Positions 48,441-57,420 are shown, counted from the first letter of the stretch. The stretch: DNA of 64,000 nucleotides from an uncultured Bacteroidales bacterium (GCA_944326225.1 CALVDI010000001.1:1-64000), one strand, 5' to 3'. A program made the numbers and translations. Notes: generated from the sequence alone by a model not told the origin.

Positions 48441-49678
48441 CTTTCACCTCCTTTTTTATTGGTGTCCAGGAACCTCCATACAAATGCAAACTTCAGCTTG
48501 AGCGGTCCTACGTAGTTGAGCACCGATGTCTGCTGATAGACATAGTGCCAGGAGTCTCCATAGGGCATGGGGAGGTATTCCCTGTATTTTGTATAAAGGT
48601 ATCCGAGACCTATGCCGGCCTCGAAGGACAGACATTTGGATATGGGGAACATATACCCATAGCTGATTCCGACAAAGCCACCCTCACCCTGATAACCGCG
48701 TGCCCCGTTCTCAAGGTCATACCACGTGCCGCCGGCGAACAATCCCAGATAGTGACCGTGCCACGGAGCCTTCGTCTTGAACCACCAGCGTGCCTCGGGG
48801 TAGATCGTGGATATCTGATAGTATCTGTGAGCGGGATCATTGCTCCACCATGCCACGGCTCCCTAGGCGGACACAGACCACTGCCCGTTGATCAGGTACT
48901 CCAGCTCCAGTGAGGGCATCAGGGCAATATCGGCCAGAAGGTTGGTCTTCAAGGCCAGACGGTAGTAAGGCTCATACTCAGGCACCGACGCAGTCCTTGC
49001 CAATGGTACCGGAACCGGCATTTCCTCCATGGAGCACACAACAGCAGGTACTGTCGGTACCGCCTTTATCACCGAAGCCGGCGGTACATAAGGCACATAT
49101 TGAAGGACAACCTGCACCCGGCGTTGGTAAAAAAACAGATGTTCCATCATATATCTGTAAACCCTGCCTCCATTAAGATCTTTTATAGATTTAAGACGCC
49201 CGCCTGTCACTTTCCCGTCATCAACTATCCATATCGGTGTATCACGGATAATCGACAATGCCTCATCCGCGCCATCGAAAGCCTCTGCCCGTTCGATACT
49301 TAAAGCAAGGCCGTCCCAGTCGACTCCCATACCGACTGAGTCAAGCACGGGTGCCGACAGCAGGACTCCCGTACGCATCTCCATATACTCCACCAATGAC
49401 TCCACCCTCCTGTGAGAGAGCCATTGGTTGAAAGTTGTCGTACCCTCCGGGGAAGCCGCACCTGTTACAGAGATATGGAATTGCGGCGTTCTCCCATATC
49501 TTGAAATCAATCCGCTTATGCTGTCGAGAGTCTTCTTATTGCCGTCAAAAGCGGGATCTATGTGTGCTTTATCCTTTTCAAAGTACACATATAAAGTATC
49601 ACTGCTCATCGACTGCGCATAAGAGCACAGCGAAAAGAGCAAAAAAGACACTACCGAAAGCACTATCTGCTTGTTCAT
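48437..49678 (-). pseudogene. OmpA-like/DUF3575 fimbrial protein gene split by an in-frame TAG
   Basis: First gene of the minus operon: MNKQIVLSVVSFLLFSLCSYAQS (ATG 49676-49678) is a signal peptide, followed by an OmpA-like SxTGAASPEG region. The DUF3575 barrel starts near residue 248 (LALKTNLLADIALMPSLELEYLINGQWSVSA). At codon 272 (48863-48865) the frame hits TAG, then continues without shift as GAVAWWSNDPAHRYY to a normal DUF3575 end at 48437. TAG is an ordinary stop elsewhere here. The likely state is a point-mutated gene giving a truncated product; reading on from GTG 48856 or suppression cannot be excluded. Confidence 0.85.
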
Positions 49679-49694
49679 CACTTCTCTTCTACTG

Positions 49695-49716
49695 AAACGT
49701 TGGTTTAAGTTGCGCA
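49695..49716 (+). repeat. Left inverted repeat of the invertible segment
   Basis: 22 bp, AAACGTTGG...GTTGCGCA, the exact reverse complement of 49827-49848. The match stops at the next base on each side. It lies 16 bp upstream of the minus-operon ATG. Confidence 0.97.
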
Positions 49717-49748
49717 AAGTTAATATTTTTATCTAAAGAAGTGTCCAA
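49715..49748 (-). promoter_or_regulatory. Promoter inside the invertible segment, now driving the minus operon
   Basis: Minus strand: TAACTTTG at 49715-49722, a perfect -7 box whose last two bases belong to the left repeat. The upstream TTGGACA (49742-49748) is a weak -33 element. Transcription would start near 49708 within the repeat, giving a leader of about 30 bases. With only 16 bp between repeat and ATG, there is no room for another promoter on this side. Confidence 0.7.
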
Positions 49749-49826
49749 TTTTGTAAAATATTTATACTTAGCGCTATCATGTCCGGAAAAATCCTGTCCA
49801 TAGAGCTTATTCGTAGGTTTCTATTG

Positions 49827-49848
49827 TGCGCAACTTAAACCAACGTTT
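49827..49848 (+). repeat. Right inverted repeat of the invertible segment
   Basis: 22 bp, TGCGCAAC...CCAACGTTT, perfect partner of 49695-49716. It lies 77 bp upstream of the plus-operon ATG at 49926. Confidence 0.97.
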
Positions 49849-49851
49849 TAT

Positions 49852-49872
49852 TAAACACACCGGGTGTGTTTA
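49852..49872. repeat. Palindrome in the leader of the plus fimbrial operon
   Basis: TAAACACAC (49852-49860), CGG, GTGTGTTTA (49864-49872): perfect 9-bp arms. It starts 3 bp past the right repeat, so it would be in the 5' leader when the segment faces right. It could be a repressor site or an RNA hairpin. Downstream, TTATTTTG (49893-49900) with TTTA 20 bases before it is a poor promoter outside the invertible piece. Confidence 0.7.
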
Positions 49873-49925
49873 TACGTGCATACCTCCAGTACTTATTTTG
49901 TAAGATACAACTTAATGAAGCGTAT

Positions 49926-50510
49926 ATGATCAGACAACTGATACTTTTACTAGGTTTTGCTATTTCACTTACCGGCTCAGCCGCCGCCCAGAGCATAGCC
50001 GTGAAAACAAATGTCGTGAGTGACATCTCTACCACGCTTAATCTTGGGATTGAGGCCTCTTTACACCCACGATGGACACTGGATATATCGGGCGGATACA
50101 ATCCATGGACGTTCGCTGAAAACAGGAAATGGAAACATTGGATAGTACAACCCGAAGCACGTTTCTGGACATGTGGGAAATACGACGGGCACTTCTTCGG
50201 AATACATATTCTCGGTGGTATATATAATATCGGCAATATTCCGAATTCTGTCTGTTTTCTAGGAAGCGACTTCTCTCAGCTGGGTAAACACCGCTTTGAA
50301 GGATGGTTCGCCGGTGCCGGCATTGCCTACGGATACGCATGGATACTTAGCCGCCACTGGAACTTGGAGGCTGAAGTCGGCATAGGATGGGCCTATACCC
50401 GTTTCGACAAATACGACTGCGTAAAGTGCGGTCAGCTTAACGAGAGTAACGTCCCGCATCATTACATAGGACCGACCAAAGTGGCAGTCAATCTTGTTTA
50501 CGTATTTTAA
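49926..50510 (+). CDS. DUF3575 outer-membrane protein
   Basis: 194 residues from MIRQLILLLGFAISLTGSAAAQS (ATG 49926), with a signal peptide. SIAVKTNVVSDISTTLNLGIEASLHPRWTLDISGGYNPW and the final VAVNLVYVF with terminal Phe are the DUF3575 small beta-barrel pattern. The family appears at the head of FimA/Mfa-type clusters and is thought to sit in the outer membrane. It is first in the plus operon. The minus operon carries the same domain fused to an OmpA-like part in one gene. Confidence 0.88.
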   Translation: MIRQLILLLGFAISLTGSAAAQSIAVKTNVVSDISTTLNLGIEASLHPRWTLDISGGYNPWTFAENRKWKHWIVQPEARFWTCGKYDGHFFGIHILGGIYNIGNIPNSVCFLGSDFSQLGKHRFEGWFAGAGIAYGYAWILSRHWNLEAEVGIGWAYTRFDKYDCVKCGQLNESNVPHHYIGPTKVAVNLVYVF

Positions 50511-50521
50511 AAATCTGAGAC

Positions 50522-51976
50522 ATGGAATCGATCAAGAATACAATAAGTAAATTATATATACATATATATATAGGTATAGTCTCACTTTTTCTCTTTTCCC
50601 CAACTGCTGCATACTCCCAGCAGCAGACTGACACAAGAATTTTCATCGACAGTCTGGACATAAGAGCTACTGACGATTCGGTAGCCGTCGTGATGGAGTT
50701 GGACTTCTCGGATCTTGAACTACCGTCCAATCGAGCAGTATATCTGAGCCCCGTAATAAAAGCAGACGACAGCACTTTCAATCTGCCCCCAGTAGCTGTC
50801 ATGGGACGACGGCAGTACTTCTGGTATCTGCGCAACTTGGACAAAAGTACCGTTACTGCATTACAGCGTGAAAACGGAAAGACTCAGAAATACAGATACC
50901 GTTATGCCATAGCCGTGGACAGCAAACCGGCCTGGGTAAGCATATGGCTGGATGAAGACTCCTGCGGATGCAACCGGAAAATACTTGCCGAAAGAAGCGT
51001 GGTGCTGGCCAACAGAGATTTCTCAGACTACATACCACGACTTGCATATATCAGTCCGCAGGCAGAAGTGCGCAAGACCAGACATGAGACCGGCACTGCC
51101 TATATAGATTTTCCCGTAAACGTGACCGAGATCCGTCCGGACTACCGTGCCAACCGTCAGGAACTAACCCGCATCGCTGCCTCTCTGGACACCATAATCA
51201 ACGACCCGGATGTCATCATTACAGGCATCGCCCTTACCGGACATGCTTCGCCAGAAGGTCCATACGGACGTAATGCTTCCCTGGCAGAAGAGCGCACTCA
51301 GGCTCTGCTCCAGTACATACAGAAGAGCTACCGCCTGGACAATGCCATCTTCTCTTACGGATTCATTGCCGAAGACTGGGAAGGACTCAGGAAATTCGTA
51401 GCCGGGAGCGATATGGAGAACAGGGAGGAGCTTCTGACCCTGATTGATGACAGCAGCCTGAAGCCGGATGACAAGGAACGCAGGCTGCGCACTGAATACT
51501 CCGCCGACTTCCACTACTTGGCAGACAAATGCCTGCCTTCGCTCAGACACACAGACTATATTGTAGAATATACCGTACGTGGCTTCGATGTCGAGGAAGC
51601 CCGTCAGATTATATGGGAACGTCCTCAAAAACTATCATTACAGGAGATGTATGCCGTTGCGCAGACCTACACAGAAGGAAGCGCTCCCTACTGCGAGATC
51701 TTCGAGATAGCCGTCCGTCTCTATCCGGAAGACCCGGTAGCCAATCTCAATGCAGCCAACTCCGCTCTCCTCCGTGGTGATACTACTGCTGCCGCCCGAT
51801 ATTTGGAACGCACATCCCATAACGGAGAAGCCATGCTCGCCCGAGGTGTACTTGCCATACTGAAGGGCGATCTCGATGAAGCTGAAAAAATGTTGACCCG
51901 TGCTGCAGAGATGAATACACCCAACTCAGAATACAACCTTACAGAACTCAAGAGAATAAAACAAAATAAGTATTAA
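50522..51976 (+). CDS. DUF3868 fimbrial-cluster protein with OmpA-like and repeat regions
   Basis: 484 residues, N-terminal signal region (to about 34). DUF3868 covers about 36-165 (IFIDSLDIRATDDSVAVVMELDF). The middle (about 200-270) holds TGHASPEGPYGRNASLAEERTQAL, resembling the OmpA-like peptidoglycan-associated fold. The C terminus (about 385-480) has TPR-like helices (AANSALLRGDTTAAARYLERTSHNGEAMLARGVLAILKGDLDEAEKML). It probably supports fimbria assembly at the outer membrane, but no activity is known. It lies 11 bp after the DUF3575 gene. Confidence 0.85.
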   Translation: MESIKNTISKLYIHIYIGIVSLFLFSPTAAYSQQQTDTRIFIDSLDIRATDDSVAVVMELDFSDLELPSNRAVYLSPVIKADDSTFNLPPVAVMGRRQYFWYLRNLDKSTVTALQRENGKTQKYRYRYAIAVDSKPAWVSIWLDEDSCGCNRKILAERSVVLANRDFSDYIPRLAYISPQAEVRKTRHETGTAYIDFPVNVTEIRPDYRANRQELTRIAASLDTIINDPDVIITGIALTGHASPEGPYGRNASLAEERTQALLQYIQKSYRLDNAIFSYGFIAEDWEGLRKFVAGSDMENREELLTLIDDSSLKPDDKERRLRTEYSADFHYLADKCLPSLRHTDYIVEYTVRGFDVEEARQIIWERPQKLSLQEMYAVAQTYTEGSAPYCEIFEIAVRLYPEDPVANLNAANSALLRGDTTAAARYLERTSHNGEAMLARGVLAILKGDLDEAEKMLTRAAEMNTPNSEYNLTELKRIKQNKY

Positions 51977-51999
51977 TCACAGTAAAATTAAATTTTAAC

Positions 52000-53592
52000 A
52001 TGAAACTAAGATTTCTAACATGCGCGCTTTTCCTTGCAGCTGCACTGACTGCATGCAACAAGGAAGACAGAAAAGGGGCCACACCTTCCGAGGTAGAAGC
52101 CTACATGACACTGGAACTTATAGGACAAGAAGGAATGACAAAGACCGAAGGCGGTGAAAATGAAGCCGGTTCGTCTGAAGAAAACAAAATCACTACAGCT
52201 ACCATCCTGCTATGCGATGCTGCCGAACACAAAGTTCAGTTCCTTCATGAGATACCGACCGGCCTTGTTCCTGTCACAGGTGGCGTACAGACGCCTGTAT
52301 TCCCTGCCATCACAGGCTCTTATGAGGTATATGTCATTGCCAATAAGCCTTCCGGCTATACTATTTCCATAGGTGATGTCATCACATCAGAGCTGCTCTC
52401 ATCAATCAGTGAAACCACAATGCAGAACACCTACGCCAAGGCAAACACTTTCATGATGTTCAATGCGAGCAATGCTTCTGACGACATCTGCGGAGTTCCC
52501 ATTACCATTACAGAAGACAACATAGCCGAACGTCCGGCGACCTGCGATCCAATATATCTTGACCGACTCGCTGTCAAAATACGGTCCAAGATTGACGAAA
52601 ACGGAATCGATATAACAGCGATTAACGGTGCTGACAACGATGATGCGTCATTCCCCGCCGTGACCTCCGTAAACCTTGAAGGATTCAAACTTGTCAATGG
52701 TGCGACAAAAGCCAACTTACAGCAAAAATGGCTGAAAGAAGCAAATGCACAAGGAACACACCCTTGGAGCAATACGCTCATCACTCCTGTCTTGAATGCA
52801 GGAAACAGTACTGGCGTTGCAGGTGAATACTACAATCATCTTTCTGACTTCAGGACGATCAGCAAAGAGGCGAGCACCGGAAACTACACTGCTGCAAAGG
52901 ACATGTACCACACTATTAAAAACTATGGAAATACCTCCACCTCTCCCATCTATTGCATGGAAAACAACCCCACTTATATAAATAGCGCTATCACTACCGC
53001 CTTGAATGGAAACACGACAGGCTTGATATATCAATGGAAAGCAACTGTCAACGGCAGTGACAACATTGCAGGAACAAACAGTTTCTATGGTTACAACGGA
53101 GAATTCTATGCAACTCTCGAAAGTCTATTCAGCAACTACCCCGGACTGCTCGGAAATACATCCAACACTGACGAGACCTTTGTAGAAGCCTGCACCGCAG
53201 CGGAGAATGAGCTGGCGGCCGCTTATGCACTCAAATCATCAAGCGATCAAGCAGCCATGGAAGAGGCCATATCCTCATTCCGCACCAAATACAACGTAAA
53301 AGTCTATACAGAGGGTATTATGTACTATACGTACTACATCAAGGATCAGAACTACAAGCAGTTGCCTGCCGGTACAGACGCAAACACAGAAGAACCTTAC
53401 TACTCGGTGATGCGAAATACTATCTATGACCTCACAGTCACAGCACTGAACGGCATCGGAACTGACATTCCGGGTGGATGGAATCCTGATTCCGATCCCG
53501 AAGATCCTGTAGATCCCACAGAAGTATATATGACAGTCAAGGTTCTGGTCAACAACTGGGTTATCAGCTCCGACGACATCATTCTGGAATAA
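52000..53592 (+). CDS. Mfa1-family major fimbrial subunit
   Basis: 530 residues. Lipobox LTAC with cysteine 19. GMTKTEGG gives a likely Arg/Lys-protease cut after Lys48, as in FimA/Mfa1 maturation. ITTATILLCDAAEHKVQF and the C-terminal VYMTVKVLVNNWVISSDDIILE match the Mfa1 donor-strand end. The long middle, rich in Asn, Thr and Ser, is probably the variable surface part. The FimB/Mfa2 anchor gene follows at 10 bp. The AAAATTAAATTTTAAC leader is typical for highly expressed genes in this phylum. Confidence 0.88.
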   Translation: MKLRFLTCALFLAAALTACNKEDRKGATPSEVEAYMTLELIGQEGMTKTEGGENEAGSSEENKITTATILLCDAAEHKVQFLHEIPTGLVPVTGGVQTPVFPAITGSYEVYVIANKPSGYTISIGDVITSELLSSISETTMQNTYAKANTFMMFNASNASDDICGVPITITEDNIAERPATCDPIYLDRLAVKIRSKIDENGIDITAINGADNDDASFPAVTSVNLEGFKLVNGATKANLQQKWLKEANAQGTHPWSNTLITPVLNAGNSTGVAGEYYNHLSDFRTISKEASTGNYTAAKDMYHTIKNYGNTSTSPIYCMENNPTYINSAITTALNGNTTGLIYQWKATVNGSDNIAGTNSFYGYNGEFYATLESLFSNYPGLLGNTSNTDETFVEACTAAENELAAAYALKSSSDQAAMEEAISSFRTKYNVKVYTEGIMYYTYYIKDQNYKQLPAGTDANTEEPYYSVMRNTIYDLTVTALNGIGTDIPGGWNPDSDPEDPVDPTEVYMTVKVLVNNWVISSDDIILE

Positions 53593-53602
53593 CCACACGA
53601 CA

Positions 53603-54610
53603 ATGCGCACACATACCCGCATCTACGGCTTACTCCTTTGTCTGTGCGCGGCTGCTGCTCAGGTCTTCTCATCGTGCATCAGAGAAGACTTGAGCGAGTG
53701 CGGCGTACTGGTGAAGTTCCGCTATACCCACAACATGCTGGGAGCGGATGCTTTCTGCCAGGAGGCGGACTGGGTGCGGCTCTGGATCTTCGACTCCCAT
53801 AAACGTCTTGTGTGTGAGTACATGGAGGATGTGACACAGGTCGAGAACGGAGACTTCAGTATACGCATCCCGTTTCTATCCGCAGGAGACTACACATTCG
53901 TAGCATGGGCCGGAAGCAATGATTTCGAGGGAGCCCCCGCTTATTTTGAATTCCCCGATCTTCAGCCCGGCGACCCGATGACAGAACTGACCGCCCGACT
54001 TCCACGGACAGACGAAGGCCATCACTGCTACCCACTCAACTCCCTGCTCAACGGAAAGGCGGACACCGGTATCACCGGCGAACTGCAGACTGTTACCATG
54101 AAGATGATGAAGTGCACCAAAGATATCCGCATCATCCTCATGCCCCTGCAGGACGACAGAGAGATGACGGCTGAAGACTTTCTTCTTCACATTGAAGACA
54201 TCAACGGCACACTGGCTCATGACGCATCCATATTCGGCACTGACAGTGTCATATACAGGGCCTGGCGCAAGGAAGTGTCCGTAAGTCCGGACAGCATCTC
54301 CAAAGCCTTCACCATAAACAGTGCGATGATTGCCGATATGAGCACCTCCCGCCTGGTTCAGGAGAACGAGCCGCGCATGATCATCACAGACACTGAAAGC
54401 GGCAACAGAGTGATGGACATCGATCTGACCTGGATTCTCACACTTCAGGCCATCGGTGAGCGACATCAGAACTGGAGCGATCAGGAATACCTTGACCGCC
54501 AGGATACCTATTCCGTGACATTTTTCATAGATATGGACACCAGAACATGGGCTCAGACGCGTATCATCATCAACGGTTGGGTCATCTCGCTGGAAGAAAT
54601 TGAACTTTGA
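53603..54610 (+). CDS. FimB/Mfa2 family fimbrial anchor
   Basis: 335 residues. Lipobox FSSC with cysteine 25, then IREDLSECGVLVKFRYTHNM, the Mfa2 opening. VRLWIFDSHKRLV, GDYTFVAWAG and a C-terminal TRTWAQTRIIINGWVISLEEIEL complete the family pattern. No T-[KR]-A site follows the lipobox, as expected for an anchor that keeps its lipid and limits fimbria length. It lies between the major subunit and the accessory subunits. Confidence 0.92.
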   Translation: MRTHTRIYGLLLCLCAAAAQVFSSCIREDLSECGVLVKFRYTHNMLGADAFCQEADWVRLWIFDSHKRLVCEYMEDVTQVENGDFSIRIPFLSAGDYTFVAWAGSNDFEGAPAYFEFPDLQPGDPMTELTARLPRTDEGHHCYPLNSLLNGKADTGITGELQTVTMKMMKCTKDIRIILMPLQDDREMTAEDFLLHIEDINGTLAHDASIFGTDSVIYRAWRKEVSVSPDSISKAFTINSAMIADMSTSRLVQENEPRMIITDTESGNRVMDIDLTWILTLQAIGERHQNWSDQEYLDRQDTYSVTFFIDMDTRTWAQTRIIINGWVISLEEIEL

Positions 54611-54615
54611 GACCT

Positions 54616-56340
54616 ATGAAGGTAAAAAGATCCATATCACCGATATCACCAGCTGTGCTTCCGCTGATACTGTGCGCGTGCGCACTGTCGCTGTGCGGCT
54701 GCGCAAAAGATCTTTACGATATAGATAAAGAGACCGCGGACGGAAAAACATACGACTTTTCCGTCCGCATAACAGTATCGGACGAATTGACCAGGGGACC
54801 GCTGGACCCTGACGAGGATAATGGGGAATATACACTTGGCTTCACAGAAGACGAGAGCGCAATCAATACTCTCACCCTCATCATGATGAGAGTATTGTCC
54901 GACAAGACCGAAGTGTTCGAGAGTTCCCAGACCATAGTCATATCGGAAACCGATAAGACTGACGGTGCTTATAAAATCGATTTCAATCTTACCGGCTACA
55001 GCGGTATCAAGCGGTTCTACCTAGGAGCCAACATGGAACAGGAACATATCGGAGCATTTACTACACCTGACAGGATATTCGATACCGGCACCGGAACTGA
55101 CGGGCACAACATAGTGGAGAAGCTGATGACTGTAAGTCCGGAAGACGGCAGCGGAAGCAACATAGTCATGACCGCCGATATCACCCAAAACGGTGGTTCC
55201 AGGGATATCGAGCTCACCGGCGATAATCCGACAGTAACAATAGACAATCCCGTAAAGCTTACACGCACAGTAGCAAAGGTGCTGCTGACCTGCACTCCTG
55301 ACGGCAGTAACAAAAACTATGTCAATGCCGTAGACTCCAAAGACAAAGACCAGAGTGAGAAAACGGAGACAGGCTGGATCAGGTTCGACAATGTACGGTA
55401 TATCCTTAACGTACTCAACCGCAAGACATATCTGGATTATAGAGTAAAATCTGACGGCGACGGCGAATGGCTCACGGACCCCAATTATAATATGAGTGAC
55501 TGGATAGTATACCGTGGTGATGAGACCGGACGATACGGTCTCAAGGATCTGGACGCCTACCGCCGGGACTTCTGGTATTACGACACTCAGGAAATGGTGG
55601 ATATGCTTACGGCAGAAAACGGCATACAGCCATGTACGCGCCGTACCGCCACTGTATATGATGAAAATAAAATCGGAGATAAAAACAGCAGCACACATTA
55701 CACCGAAGGACTTTACTGCACCGAAAACATGATATACAAAGACATGACGTTCAGTAATGACCCTAATGGAGAGCTCTTCGAATCCGCCAACAGGTTCGTC
55801 ACCACACACATCATAGTAGGTGCCAAATACACTCCAAAAAACATATGGACAGTGAACGGCAACGGGGAGCTTACTGAGAAGACAGCATCAACTGAAGATG
55901 AGGCCACCGGTATTCTGGACGAAAGTTTCACTTCAGGCGAATACCTGAGCGGAACTTTCTGGCAATGCACCGATGCCATCAAAGGGGATGACGGCACTAT
56001 CCTATATGCGGAAGGTGACTATTTCACTTACTCCGGACTGGCCAGACTACTGCAAAAGCATCCTGACGCACATCTCAACAGATATGACGGAGGATGGGGC
56101 TACTACTACTCCAACATCGACGGGTCAGATGACGACAACGGTCACCTGACCTACGACGGACTGGAGCGATGGGGCGTTAAACGCAACCACTACTACATCC
56201 TGAACGTAACCGAAGTAGTGGCTCCCGGCTCGCCTTTTCCGGGCAACGAGCTTATGCGTATCCATTCAGAACTGGTCGGCTGGATTGACCAGGGTGGCTC
56301 CGAAATAGATATTGACATCCCGCAAGAATCAGAGCAATGA
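54616..56340 (+). CDS. Fimbrial accessory subunit lipoprotein
   Basis: 574 residues from MKVKRSISPISPAVLP (ATG 54616). Lipobox LCGC with cysteine 29. DELTRGPLD gives a possible cut after Arg60. INTLTLIMMRVLSDKTEVFES and VKLTRTVAKVLLTC are fimbrillin-like strand patterns. The end is YILNVTEVVAPGSPFPGNELM then SELVGWIDQGGSEIDIDIP, a probable donor strand. Similar proteins in Mfa clusters form the tip complex (Mfa3/Mfa4 position). It starts 6 bp after FimB and overlaps the next gene by 4 bp. Confidence 0.78.
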   Translation: MKVKRSISPISPAVLPLILCACALSLCGCAKDLYDIDKETADGKTYDFSVRITVSDELTRGPLDPDEDNGEYTLGFTEDESAINTLTLIMMRVLSDKTEVFESSQTIVISETDKTDGAYKIDFNLTGYSGIKRFYLGANMEQEHIGAFTTPDRIFDTGTGTDGHNIVEKLMTVSPEDGSGSNIVMTADITQNGGSRDIELTGDNPTVTIDNPVKLTRTVAKVLLTCTPDGSNKNYVNAVDSKDKDQSEKTETGWIRFDNVRYILNVLNRKTYLDYRVKSDGDGEWLTDPNYNMSDWIVYRGDETGRYGLKDLDAYRRDFWYYDTQEMVDMLTAENGIQPCTRRTATVYDENKIGDKNSSTHYTEGLYCTENMIYKDMTFSNDPNGELFESANRFVTTHIIVGAKYTPKNIWTVNGNGELTEKTASTEDEATGILDESFTSGEYLSGTFWQCTDAIKGDDGTILYAEGDYFTYSGLARLLQKHPDAHLNRYDGGWGYYYSNIDGSDDDNGHLTYDGLERWGVKRNHYYILNVTEVVAPGSPFPGNELMRIHSELVGWIDQGGSEIDIDIPQESEQ

Positions 56341-57410
56341 ACAGATTTACTACATACATGACCGCTGTACTTACGGCTGTTCTCGGACTGACTGTCGCGA
56401 CAGGCTGCACCATAGACAACAGAGAGCAGCCTGCTACGGATGACACCATGCGCCTGTACAGCGGCATCAACTGTGCCGGTGAAAGAGACGGGACCGGTGC
56501 CGTTTTTCTGTTCTGGGATTTTGGGGACTGGCTGGGCCATACTGAAGATCCCGTCCCTCTTCATGTCAAATATCCCGACGGGGACATCAATGACTACAGC
56601 CGTCCCGGCTCACCATATAATACTGGCGAGCTTTATCCGGACGGCAATCTGAGAGTTGTGGCCACCGGCTATGCACCGTCGTCTCTCGATCCACAACAAA
56701 GAGATGACGGAACCTTCAATTATGAGATCCTCATACCCGATGATGGCAGTGTATTGTGCAGTACAGATGTCCTCACTTCAATCAGACCGATAGTTGCCTC
56801 AGCCGCACTGCCTTTTGATCGCGCGGACGGAGAGTCCCTACTGTTCATGCATGCCCAGTCACAGGTGATCTTCAAGGCAAAACTGGATGAAGACATGGGT
56901 AAATTCATCCAGAAAGTACGGATAAAACTAGAACCGCCACTAGTGGGAACACGCGTCATATGGAACCGTGATAAGAGCATATACGGCATCGGATCTGAAA
57001 AAGATGACATTTCCGTTCCCGGTGCGGACGGAACCTACACTATCGTACAACAGGGAGACAGCCAGCTTTCAAAAGAAGATATTGTCGATATCGGCAATGC
57101 GTACATCGTCCCTGGGCAAACTTCGATCGATGTACTGATTACCGTTGAGCGTTCAGACAATGTCGAATTTACATCTTCCGAAGATGTCACCTTCTCTGTA
57201 TCCCTGCCTTTTGAAATACCCAGAAACTCTGACGATCCCGATGATATCGACTTAGACGGTTCCCTGAAAACAGAGGACATACTGTATGCCAACGAATCCT
57301 ACACCTTCACCCTCGTATTCGGAGAAGAAAGCATTGAGTTGACCGGCAACCGCTGCGAGTGGGAAAACGGAGGCTACCTGATAGTGCCCATCTACCCCAC
57401 CGTTAACTAA
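56337..57410 (+). CDS. Fimbrial-cluster lipoprotein
   Basis: 357 residues. Lipobox ATGC with cysteine 24; no clear T-[KR]-A site. GERD near 49-51 is the only basic site in the right region. VTGYAPSS-like VATGYAPSSLDPQQRDDG, SVLCSTDVLTSIRPIVASAALPFDRA and AYIVPGQTSIDVLITVERSD suggest two fimbrillin-like beta-sandwiches. It overlaps both its neighbours or nearly so (ATGA start; 10 bp to the next). Precise role unknown. Confidence 0.72.
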   Translation: MNRFTTYMTAVLTAVLGLTVATGCTIDNREQPATDDTMRLYSGINCAGERDGTGAVFLFWDFGDWLGHTEDPVPLHVKYPDGDINDYSRPGSPYNTGELYPDGNLRVVATGYAPSSLDPQQRDDGTFNYEILIPDDGSVLCSTDVLTSIRPIVASAALPFDRADGESLLFMHAQSQVIFKAKLDEDMGKFIQKVRIKLEPPLVGTRVIWNRDKSIYGIGSEKDDISVPGADGTYTIVQQGDSQLSKEDIVDIGNAYIVPGQTSIDVLITVERSDNVEFTSSEDVTFSVSLPFEIPRNSDDPDDIDLDGSLKTEDILYANESYTFTLVFGEESIELTGNRCEWENGGYLIVPIYPTVN

Positions 57411-57420
57411 CTGACAAGAA

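Larger units (their letters stand above)
49695..49848. promoter_or_regulatory. Probable invertible promoter between two divergent fimbrial operons
   Basis: A 110-bp AT-rich segment (49717-49826) is enclosed by perfect 22-bp inverted repeats and flanked on both sides by fimbrial operons facing away. This is the structure of the invertible promoters known in Bacteroidales for capsule, SusCD and fimbrial loci, flipped by tyrosine or serine recombinases. The segment carries a -7 box only at its left edge, facing the minus operon. Inverting it would place the same box against the right repeat, facing the plus operon. No recombinase is encoded in the window. Confidence 0.85.

Noticed and set aside
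48863..48865. Amber codon reassignment in this organism
   Set aside because: TAG is the normal end of the GH97 gene, the metallopeptidase gene and rho in this window, and no other gene shows an internal TAG.
48856..48866. A frameshift as the cause of the split DUF3575 gene
   Set aside because: Codon counting shows both halves are in the same frame, so a nonsense codon and not an indel separates them.
49866..49925. Upstream GTG start adding 20 residues to the DUF3575 gene
   Set aside because: The extension would precede a clean signal peptide beginning MIRQLILLLGFA and would bury it inside the chain.
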